A DNA stretch of 64,000 nt from Streptomyces sp. GESEQ-4 (GCF_017948455.1 NZ_JAFFSU010000002.1:558001-622000), one strand, 5' to 3'. Positions 43,242-53,036 are shown, counted from the stretch's first letter. Numbers and translations are program-made. Notes: generated by a model from the letters alone, not told the origin.

Positions 43242-43709
43242 ATGAGCGTGACCGCGTCCCAGGCCCAGACCCTCGCCCAGTCCCCGTCCCCGACCCGCAT
43301 CGCCGGCACACGCCCCGTGTGGCTGGTGGGTGTCCTGGCGACCCTCGCGGGCGCCGTCGTGACCGAGGTGTTCGGCCTCGTCTGCCGGGCGGCGGGTGTC
43401 CCGATGGAGGCTGCCAGTCCCGGCGAGAAGGAGGCCGCGGCGATCCCGGTGGGCGGCTTCGCCGGGGGCGTGGTGTTCTGGGCGATCGCCGGGATCGTCC
43501 TGGCCGTGGCCCTCGCCCGCTGGGCCAAGCGGCCGGCCCGTACGTTCGTGGTGGTCACGGTGGTGCTCACCGCGCTGTCCCTGGCCGGCCCCGCCGCCGC
43601 GCCGCACACGGCCACCTCCACCCAGATCGTGCTGGCCGTGTCGCACATCGTGGCCGCCGCCGTGATCATCCCCCTGCTCGCGCGGCGCCTCGCCCGCCGG
43701 ACCCGGTGA
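43242..43709 (+). CDS. Small membrane protein (DUF6069-like)
   Basis: 155 residues, ATG 43242 behind AGGAG. Four hydrophobic segments: VWLVGVLATLAGAVVTEVFG, GGFAGGVVFWAIAGIVLAVA, FVVVTVVLTALSLAGPAAAP and IVLAVSHIVAAAVIIPLLAR. This is the pattern of a common actinobacterial four-helix membrane family of unknown function. It ends just before a bidirectional terminator shared with the CPBP protease gene. Confidence 0.8.
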   Translation: MSVTASQAQTLAQSPSPTRIAGTRPVWLVGVLATLAGAVVTEVFGLVCRAAGVPMEAASPGEKEAAAIPVGGFAGGVVFWAIAGIVLAVALARWAKRPARTFVVVTVVLTALSLAGPAAAPHTATSTQIVLAVSHIVAAAVIIPLLARRLARRTR

Positions 43710-43736
43710 CCCGTCCGAGGCCGACGCCCCCCGACC

Positions 43737-43771
43737 AGCCCCGCCCTCAGGAATCCACCGAGGGCGGGGCT
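43737..43771. terminator. Bidirectional terminator between converging genes
   Basis: AGCCCCGCCCTC and GAGGGCGGGGCT pair exactly across 11 bases. It lies between the ends of the DUF6069-like gene (43709) and the CPBP gene (43773), so it can serve both. Confidence 0.9.
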
Positions 43772-43772
43772 G

Positions 43773-44474
43773 TCAGCTGTCGAGCCACCACCGCGCCGCC
43801 GCCCAGGCCAGCGCGTAGCCGAAACCGTTGACCGACCAGTGCAGGGCCATGGGCACCAGCAGGCTGCCCGAGCGGCGGCGCAGCTCGCACAGGACGACCC
43901 CCGCGACAGCGGTGACGACGACGGCCGCGGCGACGGTCGCCGCCACGGCCGCCGAGCCCTCCCCGAAGGCGGCGCCGACAGCGGCATTGGAACGGTTGAG
44001 GCCGCGGGAGGGCATCACGTGCCAGAGCCCGAACAGCACCGATGACACGGTCGTGGCCCACGCCGTGCCGTGGCGGCGCCGGATCATGGCCCACAGCACG
44101 CCACGGAACGCGGCCTCCTCCAGCAGCACGGTGCCGAACGGCACCCGTACCAGCACCCCCCACAGCAGCCGTCCCACGGACAGGTCGGCCGCCCGGGCGT
44201 CCCGGAATGCCTCCCGGCCCGCCGGAACGGCCAGGACGACCAGCAGGACGAGGAGCACGACTGAGGCGAGGACAGGGGCCCAGCGCAGTCCCCGGCGGAT
44301 CCCCGCCTTGTCCAGTCCCAGCTCGGCCGGGGTGAGACCGTCCCAGCGGGCGATCATCAGCAGGACGGCCGTGGCGGTCACGCAGGTGATCACGTACATG
44401 ACGGGGTTCCGCGCGAGCCAGTTGTTGAGCAGGTTCGCGACGGCCAGGACGGCAAGGGCACCCACGATCGGCAT
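43773..44474 (-). CDS. CPBP-family intramembrane metalloprotease
   Basis: 233 residues with about six or seven membrane helices. The CAAX-protease/bacteriocin-processing motifs are complete: EEAAFRG (Glu119-Glu120, Arg124), FGLWH with His152, and HWSVNG near the C-terminus. Family members process prenylated or bacteriocin-like substrates or give self-immunity; the substrate here is unknown. The weakly supported ATG start sits about 40 bases upstream of the DUF574 gene's end. Confidence 0.88.
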   Translation of the reverse strand: MPIVGALAVLAVANLLNNWLARNPVMYVITCVTATAVLLMIARWDGLTPAELGLDKAGIRRGLRWAPVLASVVLLVLLVVLAVPAGREAFRDARAADLSVGRLLWGVLVRVPFGTVLLEEAAFRGVLWAMIRRRHGTAWATTVSSVLFGLWHVMPSRGLNRSNAAVGAAFGEGSAAVAATVAAAVVVTAVAGVVLCELRRRSGSLLVPMALHWSVNGFGYALAWAAARWWLDS

Positions 44475-44515
44475 CGGCTACAGAATCCACCACAGCGGTG
44501 CCGCCCGCCGCACGG

Positions 44516-45322
44516 TCACGGCTTGATGCCCACCCCGGTCCACAGGCTGACCTCGGCGTCCGAGGCGCTCGGCTCGTCGTCCGGGCGCCAGCGGTGGCCG
44601 ACCGTGATGCCGGGTTCCAGCAGGTCCAGGCCGTCGAAGAAGCGGGCGACGTCCTTCTGGGTGCGGAACCGCACCGGCGTGCCGGCGTTCGTGTAGATGT
44701 CGGTGACCTTCTGCCAGGTGTCCGGATCGAAGTCGGGGGTGCAGTGACTCAGGGCCAGCGCGCTGCCCGAGGGGAGAGCGGCCAGCAGACGGTTCACGAT
44801 GCCGTACGGGTCCTGGGCGTCCGTGACGAAGTGCATCAGGGCGTTGAGCGACAGGGCCACGGGCCGGTCCAGATCGAGGACTTCGGCCAGCTCGGGGGCG
44901 CTCAGCAGCGCGTCCGGGTTGTTGACGTCGGCCTCGATGTACGTGGTACGGCCCTGGGGCGTGCTGCGCATCAGGCGCTCGGCGTACTTGAGGACGAGGG
45001 GATCGTTGTCGGCGTACACCACCCGCGCCTCGGGGACCGCGGCCTGGGCCACCTGGTGCAGGTTCGGCTCGGTGGGGATGCCGGTGCCGATGTCCAGCCA
45101 CTGGCGGATGCCGTGCTCCTGGGCGAGGACGCGGGTGGCGCGGTGCATGAAGGCGCGGTTCTCGCGGGCGCAGACGAAGATGCCGGGGTAGGCCGCCGCG
45201 ACGGTCTCGGCCGCCTTCTTGTCCACCTCGAAGTGGTCCTTGCCGCCGAGGTAGTAGTCGTACATCCGGGCAGAGTGGGGCCTGCTGGTGTCGATGTCCC
45301 GGGCGGCGTGGGGGGTGTTCAT
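44516..45322 (-). CDS. SAM-dependent methyltransferase, DUF574 type (second copy)
   Basis: 268 residues, ATG 45322 behind AAAGGGA. The family opening SARMYDYYLGGKDHFEVDKK, motif I WLDIGTGIPT and VYADNDPLVLKYAERL match the copy at 28309-29124 part by part. It is on the same strand, 84 bases downstream of the DUF397 gene of an XRE regulator. The acceptor is unknown, but the repeated pairing with XRE-DUF5753 genes suggests a shared pathway. Confidence 0.9.
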   Translation of the reverse strand: MNTPHAARDIDTSRPHSARMYDYYLGGKDHFEVDKKAAETVAAAYPGIFVCARENRAFMHRATRVLAQEHGIRQWLDIGTGIPTEPNLHQVAQAAVPEARVVYADNDPLVLKYAERLMRSTPQGRTTYIEADVNNPDALLSAPELAEVLDLDRPVALSLNALMHFVTDAQDPYGIVNRLLAALPSGSALALSHCTPDFDPDTWQKVTDIYTNAGTPVRFRTQKDVARFFDGLDLLEPGITVGHRWRPDDEPSASDAEVSLWTGVGIKP

Positions 45323-45406
45323 CCTGTCCCTTTCGGTGTGGTGCGTGGGGGTGCCGGGCAGGTCGTGGCCGGGGGCGGCTCGGGTCCTTCCCGCTGGTGA
45401 GAGGGT

Positions 45407-45658
45407 TCAGCCGGCGGCCAGATGGTCGGCGAGGCCGCGCTTGACTCCCGCGACGAACGCGGCGATCTCGGCCGGGGTGTAGATCAGGGCGGGACCGGCG
45501 GGATCGGTCGACTGCCGCAGGGCCACGCGGCCGTCGGCGAGCTGCTTCGTCTGCACGCACTGGCCCCCGTTGGGGCCGCTCCACGGAGACTCCCAGCCCT
45601 GCTCGCCGAGGTCCGAGGCGGGCATTCCGTTGTAGACGCGACCATCGACGGTCGTCAT
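45407..45658 (-). CDS. DUF397 small protein
   Basis: 83 residues: VYNGMPASDLG, then WESPWSGPNGGQCVQTKQL and VALRQSTDPAGPALIYTPAE, the standard DUF397 sequence core (S-W-x-K-S-like, with GGxCVE-like Cys). ATG 45658 overlaps the XRE stop as ATGA and has AAGGAG. DUF397 proteins are the small partners of XRE-DUF5753 regulators and include relatives of developmental proteins in Streptomyces; they are thought to bind the regulator. Confidence 0.92.
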   Translation of the reverse strand: MTTVDGRVYNGMPASDLGEQGWESPWSGPNGGQCVQTKQLADGRVALRQSTDPAGPALIYTPAEIAAFVAGVKRGLADHLAAG

Positions 45659-46530
45659 GAGTACTCCTTGCGCATGCGGTTCAGGAGTGCCCTGCTGTCC
45701 GCGTCGGACGTGAGCAGGGACATGCGGTTGTGCGCCTCGAGATGCGCCGCGACATCGGAGCGCTGGTCCAGGTACATGGCACCGGACAGGATCTCCGTGT
45801 AGACGATGTCGGGCAGTTCCGGTTCCTCGAACCGGAAATACGTGTACGGGGCGCACACCCCGACATGGGCACCGGCGGTGAAGGGCACGACATCGACGCT
45901 GACGTGCTCCAGTTCCGAGACCTCCAGGAGCCGTTCGATCTGCTCCCGCATGACCTCGGGGCCGCCGACCACCCGGTGCAGTACGGCTTCCTCCATGACC
46001 ACCCACAGCGTGGGCGCGTCGGGTCTCTCCAGCAGGCCCTGGCGACGTAACCGCAGGTCCACTCTGCGCCGCAGGTCCTCGTCGCCGGCGCCCGGGAAAC
46101 CCCCGCTCAGCACTTCGCGCGCGTAGCGGCCGGTCTGCAGCAGCCCCGTGACGTAGTGCGGCTCATAGGTGCGCAGGGTCTTGGCGCCGGTCTCCAGGCT
46201 CACGTAGGCGCTGAACCAGTTGGGCAGCACATCGCGGTACGCATGCCACCAGCCGGGCTCGTTGGCACGCTCGGCGAGGACGACGAACTCGTCGATCTCC
46301 TGCCGGTCGGCCCCGTAGGTCTCGAGCAGCTTCTCCACGTAGAGCGGCTTGAGAGCGACCTCGGCCTTCTCCAGCCTCCTGATGGTCAGCGGCGTCACGC
46401 GCAGGGCCTTCGCGGCGTCCTCCAGCGACGCGCCGGCCCCCAGCCGGCGCTCTTGCAGTCGTCGGCCGAGGATCATGCGGAGAACGGTGGGGGCACCCGT
46501 GGTGCTCGCGCCCGAACGGCCTTCGCTCAC
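45655..46530 (-). CDS. XRE-type regulator with DUF5753 (WhiJ-like)
   Basis: 291 residues from GTG 46530 behind AGGAGG. HTH spans about residues 20-80 (GRRLQERRLGAGASLEDAAK, TPLTIRRLEKAE). The DUF5753 part follows with LRTYEPHYVTGLLQTGRYAR, LWVVMEEAVLHRVVGG and SVDVVPFTAGAHVG. Its stop overlaps the DUF397 start, so the two proteins are made together. It is divergent from an HATPase gene. This arrangement is that of the abaA/whiJ-like loci of S. coelicolor. Confidence 0.92.
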   Translation of the reverse strand: MSEGRSGASTTGAPTVLRMILGRRLQERRLGAGASLEDAAKALRVTPLTIRRLEKAEVALKPLYVEKLLETYGADRQEIDEFVVLAERANEPGWWHAYRDVLPNWFSAYVSLETGAKTLRTYEPHYVTGLLQTGRYAREVLSGGFPGAGDEDLRRRVDLRLRRQGLLERPDAPTLWVVMEEAVLHRVVGGPEVMREQIERLLEVSELEHVSVDVVPFTAGAHVGVCAPYTYFRFEEPELPDIVYTEILSGAMYLDQRSDVAAHLEAHNRMSLLTSDADSRALLNRMRKEYS

Positions 46531-46799
46531 GCCCTACCTCCTGAGGGACTGTCACCAGTCCGAGTCTGACAGTGACTTGATGATGCGGCCAGACCGATAC
46601 CGGCTGACTGAAATTATCAGGGAGCCGGTTGCAGCTTGAACTAGGGTGCGAGCATAGTTACTTGTGTGAATCGTCTCGCCACCCGTGAGGCGCTTCATCA
46701 CCGATCTCCCATGCTCCCCACGGGAGTTGGTACGCGCCGGTACCCACGGCGACCTTCCTCCGCTCCTCGCGGCGCCCGCCCCCCACGGAAGGCGAACCC

Positions 46800-47240
46800 G
46801 TGTCCCCCCACACGACCTCCTCCCCCCAGTCCTTGGACGCCGTCGGCCCGGACCGGACCCACTGGCTCGAACTCCCGGCGCACCGTTCCAGCGTCTCAGT
46901 GGCCCGACGCTCGATGAGTGAGCGGCTGACCGCGTGGCAGTTGCCGGGCGAGCTGTGCGCGGACGCCGTCCTGCTCCTGTCCGAGCTGGCCACCAATGCC
47001 GTACGGCACACCCTCAGCACCCGCTTCCTGTGCGGCGTCGGGCTCATTGAGGACGGGTGCCTCCGTGTCGAGGTGCACGACCGCAACCACGCCCGCCAGG
47101 GTCTGCCCCCGTGCACGCCCGGCCCCGACGACGAGGGAGGCCGCGGACTGTTCCTGGTGGATCAGCTGGCCGAGACCTGGGGAGTCGATCGGTCCGCACT
47201 CACCGGCGGCAACGCGGTGTGGGCGACGTTGCGGGTCTGA
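46800..47240 (+). CDS. Anti-sigma-factor-type ATPase (HATPase_c)
   Basis: 146 residues from GTG 46800 (GGAAGG upstream). The GHKL ATPase N-box reads LLLSELATNAVRH and a G-box GGRGLFLVDQLAETWG follows; the fold matches the RsbW/SpoIIAB group of small ATP-binding regulators common in Streptomyces. It may bind or phosphorylate an anti-sigma partner. Divergence from the XRE/DUF397 pair suggests it belongs to the same locus, about 270 bases away. Confidence 0.88.
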   Translation: MSPHTTSSPQSLDAVGPDRTHWLELPAHRSSVSVARRSMSERLTAWQLPGELCADAVLLLSELATNAVRHTLSTRFLCGVGLIEDGCLRVEVHDRNHARQGLPPCTPGPDDEGGRGLFLVDQLAETWGVDRSALTGGNAVWATLRV

Positions 47241-47288
47241 GCGCGCGGCGGGAACGACTGGGCGGCCCTCGTTCGTTTTCCGGGTGCC

Positions 47289-47996
47289 ATGGCCCGTTCC
47301 CGAGTTCGTCCCGCCTTCCTGACCGGCGTCGGCATCGCCGTGATCCTCGGCTGCTCCGGCGGCGGGGGCACGACCGGCGAGTCCACGCGAGCCAGGGAGA
47401 CGACGCCGCCCGCGACGAAGTCGGCCCAGCCCTCATCGCCGTCCCCGTCGGACCGGCCCGCCGCCCCCAAGCCCGGTGACCGGCGTCAGCACGCGTGGCT
47501 GACCATCGAGGCCATCGGCGTCAAGAACCTGCGCGTCGTCCCGTACGAGGGCACGACGGACGACTGGCCGGGCACCCGCATCCAGAACCGCGGCTTCGCC
47601 GCCAGCCCGTACGGCAAGCAGGGCGGGGTCGGCCCCGGCGAGATCGGCAACTACCTCGTCACGGCCCACCGCCTCTCCGCCGGCGGCCCACTGCGCCTGC
47701 TCCCGAGCCTTGACGAAGGGGAGCGGGTCTCCGTCGTATCGGCCGGAACGCGTTACGAGTACGAGATCACCGACACGCGGGAAACCTCCTTCCGCTCGGC
47801 GCGCTCGCTGGCGGAACAGCGGGCAGCCGTGCCGGGCCGCCCCGGTGAGCGCCCCACCCAGGCCGTGATCACCGTCTCGACCTGCCTGACACCCGAGGAC
47901 AACGCTGCCGGGAACTACTGGCGGGACGCCAAGGGCAACCCGGAACACCGCGTCGACAAGATAGGCGTGCTGACGTCCGCACAGCCCACTCAGTGA
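47289..47996 (+). CDS. Class E/F-type sortase
   Basis: 235 residues. N-terminal hydrophobic anchor or lipoprotein-like segment (LTGVGIAVILGC), a Ser/Pro-rich linker (about 25-65), then a sortase barrel. The triad is complete: His127 in VTAHRLS, Cys199 in VSTCLTP and Arg221 in PEHRVDKIG. It would attach exported proteins with a C-terminal sorting signal to the cell wall. No LPxTG- or LAxTG-bearing substrate is coded in this window. ATG 47289 has only a weak ribosome site. Confidence 0.9.
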   Translation: MARSRVRPAFLTGVGIAVILGCSGGGGTTGESTRARETTPPATKSAQPSSPSPSDRPAAPKPGDRRQHAWLTIEAIGVKNLRVVPYEGTTDDWPGTRIQNRGFAASPYGKQGGVGPGEIGNYLVTAHRLSAGGPLRLLPSLDEGERVSVVSAGTRYEYEITDTRETSFRSARSLAEQRAAVPGRPGERPTQAVITVSTCLTPEDNAAGNYWRDAKGNPEHRVDKIGVLTSAQPTQ

Positions 47997-48085
47997 GGGG
48001 AGCGGCACAACCCTGGGCCCCACTCGGGTGTCACCACTGATGAGAATCCTGTTTTGTCCCCTTAAGAGAAAGATCGGGGGGCGTC

Positions 48086-48586
48086 ATGTTCAACCGTCCA
48101 AGAGGTACCGCCCTAGCCGTGGGCGTCCTGCTCACCGCCGCCGGCACCACGATTCCCGCCTCGGCCTCGGCGGCCCAGGCACCACCCATCGCACTCGTCG
48201 TCAACGCACGATGGGGCGGGCACTGCACCTACGACCGGGTGGTCATCGACGTCCGGGGCACCATGCCCCCGGTCACCGTGAAGCCGGTGAAGGAACTCCG
48301 CTACGACGGCTCAGGGAAGAAGGTCCCGCTCGCCGGGAAGTACTTCCTCGAGATCAAGCTCTCTCCCGCGGCAGCCCACAACGAGGCGGGCCAGTCGGTC
48401 TACCGCGGGCCCAAGCTGCTGAAGATCTATCTGCCCAAGCTCAAGGGACTCGCCCTGACCGGTGACTTCGAAGCCGTGGTCAGCTTCGGAGCCGCCTTCA
48501 ACTCCAAGCCCGTCTACAAGACCTCCAAGCTGCACTCCCCGGAGCGCTTCGTGCTCGACATCAAGCACGCCAACCGGTGCGCCTGA
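48086..48586 (+). CDS. Secreted AMIN-like domain protein
   Basis: 166 residues from ATG 48086 with a GGGGGG site. Signal peptide (FNRPRGTALAVGVLLTAAGT, cleavage near ASASAAQ). The mature domain has the pattern of AMIN-like domains: CTYDRVVIDVRG, LAGKYFLEIKLSP and SPERFVLDIKHANRC. These domains bind peptidoglycan or localise other proteins to the wall. Role here unknown; a cell-wall anchor next to the sortase is possible. Confidence 0.78.
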   Translation: MFNRPRGTALAVGVLLTAAGTTIPASASAAQAPPIALVVNARWGGHCTYDRVVIDVRGTMPPVTVKPVKELRYDGSGKKVPLAGKYFLEIKLSPAAAHNEAGQSVYRGPKLLKIYLPKLKGLALTGDFEAVVSFGAAFNSKPVYKTSKLHSPERFVLDIKHANRCA

Positions 48587-48604
48587 GCAGGGCGCCGGCC
48601 GCGG

Positions 48605-49060
48605 TCAGCCCTCGGTGGCAGCCTTCTTGATCGCTTCGCGGATCCGGGAGTAGGTGCCGCAGCGGCAGACGTTCTCGATCCGGTCGATGTCCGCGTCGCT
48701 CGGATCGGTCGTCCGCTTGAGCAGGGCGGCCGCGGTCATGATCTGGCCAGGCTGGCAGAAGCCGCACTGCGCCACGTCCATGTCGAGCCAGGCCTGCTGG
48801 ACGGGGTGCAGCCGGTCGCCGTCCGCCAGGCCCTCGATGGTGGTGACCTCACGCTGCGCGCAGTCGGCCACGGGGACGACGCAGGGCTGGATCTCCGCGC
48901 CGTCGAGATGGCTGGTGCAGGCACGGCAGACGCCCACCCCACAGCCGTACTTGGGGCCGGTCACGTCCAGCAGATCGCGCAGCACCCACAGCAGCGGCAT
49001 GTCGGCCGGTGCCTCGACGGTGACCGGCTTGCCGTTGAGGACGAAGGAGTAGGACGGCAT
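48605..49060 (-). CDS. [2Fe-2S] small subunit of a molybdenum hydroxylase (IorA-like)
   Basis: 151 residues, ATG 49060 behind GAGAAGG. Eight cysteines in the xanthine-oxidase-family spacing form two [2Fe-2S] clusters: [12 protein letters not shown] in the N-terminal ferredoxin domain, and CGFCQPG with CRCGTYSRI in the helical domain. It relays electrons from the molybdopterin subunit encoded just upstream (10-base gap). This two-subunit layout, without an FAD protein, is that of isoquinoline 1-oxidoreductase-type enzymes. Confidence 0.93.
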   Translation of the reverse strand: MPSYSFVLNGKPVTVEAPADMPLLWVLRDLLDVTGPKYGCGVGVCRACTSHLDGAEIQPCVVPVADCAQREVTTIEGLADGDRLHPVQQAWLDMDVAQCGFCQPGQIMTAAALLKRTTDPSDADIDRIENVCRCGTYSRIREAIKKAATEG

Positions 49061-49070
49061 CGGCACCTTC

Positions 49071-51221
49071 TCAGAAGTTGATCGGGAAGCGGCGGGGCCG
49101 GGTCCCGGTCGCGCGGGCGTAGGCGTTGGCGACGGCGCCGGCCGCGGCGGGGACACCGAGCTCGCCGGCTCCGCCGGGCTCCCGGCGGGAGGGCAGGATG
49201 TGCGCCTCGAAGTGGAGTGGGGCGTCCCGCTGGCGTGCGTAATGGAAGTCGGCGAAGCTGCCCTCGCGGACGGCGCCCCGGTCGATGTGCAGTCCGGCCC
49301 GCAGCACGGTGGAGATGCCGTCGATCGCGGTGCCCATGAGCTGGGCCTCGAGACCGCGCGGGTTGACGGCCGTGCCGACGTCTGCCGCCATGACGACCTT
49401 GGTCACCCGGGGCCGCTTCGGATCGGTGGCGTCGATCTCGACCAGACAGGCCACGCAGGAGCCGTACTCCTCGTGCACGGCCACCCCCTGCGCCCGGCCG
49501 TCCGGCAGGGACCGGCCCCAGTTCCCGGCGGCGGCGACCTTGTCCAGTACGGCTCTGACGGACTTGCTCCTGAGTGTCGTACGACGGAAGGCGACCGGAT
49601 CCTTGCCCAGGCTCCGGGCGATCTCGTCGACGACGATCTCCTCCGCGGTCCGTGTCGTCCCGGAGTCCACCGAGCGCCAGGCGCCCAGCGGCATCGCCAG
49701 CTCCACCGAGCCCGAATCCCCTGAAACGCGCCCGAAGTTGTAGAGGCCGCTGTCGCTGGGGAGCGGGGCCGCGGCGCCCTGCGCGGAGAGTCCGTCGTAC
49801 GACTCGCTCACCGAGGCGGTCGCATGGGCGAAGGCCACCACCCGGCCCCGTGCGTGGCTGGCGCGGATCCGGTGGTGGGAGGCCGGGCGCATCCTGCCGT
49901 GCCGCAGGTCGTCGGCGCGGCTCCACATCAGCTTCACCGGCCGGCGGGCGGCCTTCGAGATCAGGGCCGCCTCGATCGCGAAGTCGTAGTTGAGCCGCCG
50001 CCCGAACGAGCCGCCGCCGCGCACGACATGGACCTTGACCTTCGACGCGGGAAGTCCGACGGCGGAGGCGATGCTGTCCCGTGCGTCCATGGGGGTCTGG
50101 GAGGAGAACCAGAGCTCGGCGCGATCGGCCCGTACATCGGCCACCGTGGTCAGTACCTCCATCGGCGCATGGCCGACGAAGGCGAACTCGAACTCACCCG
50201 TCACCTGCGTCGATCCCCGCGGCGGCGCCCCGATCGCGGGGACGGCGGCCCGCAGCCGGGCGCGGATCGCGGCGTCGGACAGCCGGGCCAGCGGACCGGG
50301 AGCCCAGGTGATGCGCAGGGCGTCCCTGGCCTTGAAGGCGTGATGGAAGGAGTCCGCCACGACGGCGACACCGGTGTCGACCTTGACGACCTTCAGGACC
50401 CCCGGCATCGCCCGCGCCGCCCGCGAGTCCACCGAGACGACCTTGCCGCCGAGCGTCGGCGGGCGGGCCACCACGGTCGGCTTCGCTCCGGCGACCGACA
50501 GATCCCCGGTGTACTCCGCCTTGCCCGTGACGATGTCCCGCGCGTCGATCCGGGTCGCCGGCCGCCCGATCACTCGGTGCCTGGACGCCGGTTTCGGCTT
50601 GCTGGAGACCGCCGGCCGACGGATTCCGGCCGCGCTCGCGGTCAGGGAGCCGTACGTGGCGGTACGTCCGTCCGGTGCGACGACCATGGTGTTCCACGTA
50701 CGCAGGGTGCGGGCCGGAAGGCCCCAGCGGCGGGCGGCCGCGGTCACCAGCCGGGCCCGTGCGGTGGCGGCCAGGTTGCGCGCGGGGCCGTACAGCGAAC
50801 TGACCGAGTTCGAACCGCCCGTGTACTGGTTGCCCCGGCTGCGGGCGTCGGCGAGCGGGATGCGCACATCCATCAGCCGGGCGTCCAGTTCCTCGGCGAT
50901 CATCATGGCGACCGCGGTCGTGATGCCCTGGCCGACCTCGACCCGAGGCAGCCGTACGACCACCTTGTTCGCCTCGGTGACCTCCAGGACGAGCATCTCC
51001 TCGTCGGTGCCGCGCACGACGACATCGGAAGCCCCGCGCGCGCCCTGAGCCTCTTGCTCCGCACCTTCGGCCCGCGGCGCGTCGCAGCCGAGGGGAGCCG
51101 CGACGGTCAGCGTGGACGCGGCGAGCGAATAGACCATGAACCCCCGGCGCGACACCCCCTGCCGATCCGGCCCGTCCTCGGACACGTCGGCGCCCATGGC
51201 GGAAGCCTCGATACCGTCCAA
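49071..51221 (-). CDS. Molybdopterin-binding large subunit (IorB-like), Tat-exported
   Basis: 716 residues from TTG 51221, the start favoured by GAGGAG; ATG 51197 is possible. A twin-arginine signal ([13 protein letters not shown]) and hydrophobic stretch precede the mature enzyme, so the folded cofactor-bearing complex is probably exported, perhaps carrying the [2Fe-2S] subunit along. The MoCo domain shows [20 protein letters not shown] and [12 protein letters not shown]. It would hydroxylate an N-heterocycle or aldehyde using water. It has no FAD partner next to it; electrons may go to a cytochrome. An orphan FAD subunit lies at 58589. Confidence 0.9.
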   Translation of the reverse strand: MDGIEASAMGADVSEDGPDRQGVSRRGFMVYSLAASTLTVAAPLGCDAPRAEGAEQEAQGARGASDVVVRGTDEEMLVLEVTEANKVVVRLPRVEVGQGITTAVAMMIAEELDARLMDVRIPLADARSRGNQYTGGSNSVSSLYGPARNLAATARARLVTAAARRWGLPARTLRTWNTMVVAPDGRTATYGSLTASAAGIRRPAVSSKPKPASRHRVIGRPATRIDARDIVTGKAEYTGDLSVAGAKPTVVARPPTLGGKVVSVDSRAARAMPGVLKVVKVDTGVAVVADSFHHAFKARDALRITWAPGPLARLSDAAIRARLRAAVPAIGAPPRGSTQVTGEFEFAFVGHAPMEVLTTVADVRADRAELWFSSQTPMDARDSIASAVGLPASKVKVHVVRGGGSFGRRLNYDFAIEAALISKAARRPVKLMWSRADDLRHGRMRPASHHRIRASHARGRVVAFAHATASVSESYDGLSAQGAAAPLPSDSGLYNFGRVSGDSGSVELAMPLGAWRSVDSGTTRTAEEIVVDEIARSLGKDPVAFRRTTLRSKSVRAVLDKVAAAGNWGRSLPDGRAQGVAVHEEYGSCVACLVEIDATDPKRPRVTKVVMAADVGTAVNPRGLEAQLMGTAIDGISTVLRAGLHIDRGAVREGSFADFHYARQRDAPLHFEAHILPSRREPGGAGELGVPAAAGAVANAYARATGTRPRRFPINF

Positions 51222-51315
51222 CGAACACTCCTCTCCATGCGCTCGCCCTCTGCCCTGGTATGAGGGTCCGGATCGCCGGGAGGTTGCATGCCGGGGGAGT
51301 CGATATCGCGGCCCG

Positions 51316-52830
51316 TCAGCCGGAGGCGCGGGTGCAGCGGCCCGTAGGGCTTGTCGCCGGTGGGCGGCACTGGAGGGCGAAGTCGGACGGGCTGGTGCTC
51401 AGGTAGCGGCCCATGCAGGTGCTCGGCGTCGTCCGCCCGCGCTCGGCGCAGAAGGACAGTGCCGCGCGGCCGTCGTCGAACGGGCCCGGGGCGTAGAACA
51501 CCCAGTAGCCCGGGCGCAGAGAGGCGAAGTCGTCACTGCGCACGTAGACGGCCTCCGGCACCGACTCGCGGATCACGGCGAGGCGTTGATCGCGGGCCGC
51601 GGTGCCCGAGGAGAGCGGTTCGGAGTGCAGCTGGGCGACCCAGCTGCCGCTGCCGGCCGGTGTGTCGGGCGACGCGGACCCGGGCGGCGCGGCTGAAGGT
51701 GTCCCTTCGGGCGTCGGAGCAGGGCTCGGCGTGGTGCGGGCTTCCGGAGCGGAGGGCGTGCTCGCGGTGGGGCCGCGCTCCGCGCCCGCCTTCTTCTCCT
51801 CGTCGCCGGAGCCGGAGCCGGGCAGGAAGAGGGTGACAGCCACCGCCGCTCCGGCGGCCACGACGGCGGCCACCGCGACGAGGACCGGCGTGCGGCGGCG
51901 GCCCGACGGCACGGGGCGCGTGGTGTTCTGCTGTGCGGGCGTCACCACAGGAGCGGGCGGATGTGGGGTTGAGGCAGGCGTCGGTGTCGGTGGGGCGGTG
52001 AGCGTCGGCTGCGTCCAGTGCGGTGCGGTGCCGGACTCGACCTGCGCCAGCATCGCGTCCAGGTGCTCGGCGCGGGGCCGTGCCGCCGGGTCGCGTACCA
52101 GGAGGGACTGGAGCACAGGCGCGAGCGGGCCGGAGCGCACGGGCGGGGGCACCGGGTCCTCGAGCACCGCGGCCAGCGTGCCGAGCGTGCTCGTGCGGCG
52201 CAGTGGACTCACGCCCTCCACGCACACGTACAGGACCAGCCCGAGGGACCACAGGTCGGACGCCGGGTCGTTGTCGCGCCCGCGGAGGCATTCGGGAGCG
52301 ATGTACTCGGGTGAGCCGACGAATTCGCCCGTGACCGTCAGCGCGGTCGCCCCCTGGAGGGCGGCGATGCCGAAGTCGGTGAGCACGGCGGTGCCGTCGG
52401 GGGAGAGCAGGATGTTCGCGGGTTTGACGTCCCGGTGCCGGATGCCGGCCGTGTGCGCGGTGCGCAGTCCGGAGAGCACCTGACGGCCGATACGCGCCGC
52501 CTCCACCGGGCCCAACGGACCCTCGGCCAGCCGCTGTTGGAGCGAGATGCCCGGAATCAACTCCATCACGATCCACGGGTGGGGGTCCGCCTCGATGATC
52601 TGATGGACCGTCACCACGTGCGGGCTGTTGAGCCGCGCCAGTGCCCGTGCCTCGCGCATGACCCGCTCGCGTACGACGGGGGAGTCCTCGGCGTCAGGGC
52701 GTACGGCCTTGAGGGCGACCTCGCGGTGCAGCACGGTGTCCCGGGCCCGCCATACCGTGCCCATCCCGCCGCTGCCCAGCCGCCCGAGCAGTTCGAAGCG
52801 TCCGTCGACCATGTCCCCTGGTGCGTTCAC
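51316..52830 (-). CDS. Membrane Ser/Thr protein kinase
   Basis: 504 residues from GTG 52830; a closer ATG (52812) is an alternative. Complete kinase motifs: GSGGMGTV, Lys41 in VALKAV, RHRDVKPANI, LTDFGIAAL and YIAPECL. A Pro/Thr/Ser-rich linker follows, then a transmembrane helix (about 313-335, VLVAVAAVVAAGAAVAVTLF) and an outer domain of about 130 residues with two Cys-containing motifs. Unlike the other two kinases in the window it keeps both HRD and DFG. It stands between the Mo-hydroxylase and the oxidase genes. Confidence 0.9.
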   Translation of the reverse strand: MNAPGDMVDGRFELLGRLGSGGMGTVWRARDTVLHREVALKAVRPDAEDSPVVRERVMREARALARLNSPHVVTVHQIIEADPHPWIVMELIPGISLQQRLAEGPLGPVEAARIGRQVLSGLRTAHTAGIRHRDVKPANILLSPDGTAVLTDFGIAALQGATALTVTGEFVGSPEYIAPECLRGRDNDPASDLWSLGLVLYVCVEGVSPLRRTSTLGTLAAVLEDPVPPPVRSGPLAPVLQSLLVRDPAARPRAEHLDAMLAQVESGTAPHWTQPTLTAPPTPTPASTPHPPAPVVTPAQQNTTRPVPSGRRRTPVLVAVAAVVAAGAAVAVTLFLPGSGSGDEEKKAGAERGPTASTPSAPEARTTPSPAPTPEGTPSAAPPGSASPDTPAGSGSWVAQLHSEPLSSGTAARDQRLAVIRESVPEAVYVRSDDFASLRPGYWVFYAPGPFDDGRAALSFCAERGRTTPSTCMGRYLSTSPSDFALQCRPPATSPTGRCTRASG

Positions 52831-53036
52831 CCGCCAAAGGTTAAGGCAGTGGCCGGCTCCCGATCGCGCCCGCCCCAATCACATGCTCATGCCACAGATA
52901 CGTCATCGGTATTGCCCCGTAACACTCCTGACGGACGCTCATCTCGCACCTCCGGTCCCATCAGTAGCTCACCCCCCACGGGCCGGGTTGATCGGATGTC
53001 GCGCCCGGGCACACGGGCGCGGGTGAGGAGGAGTGG

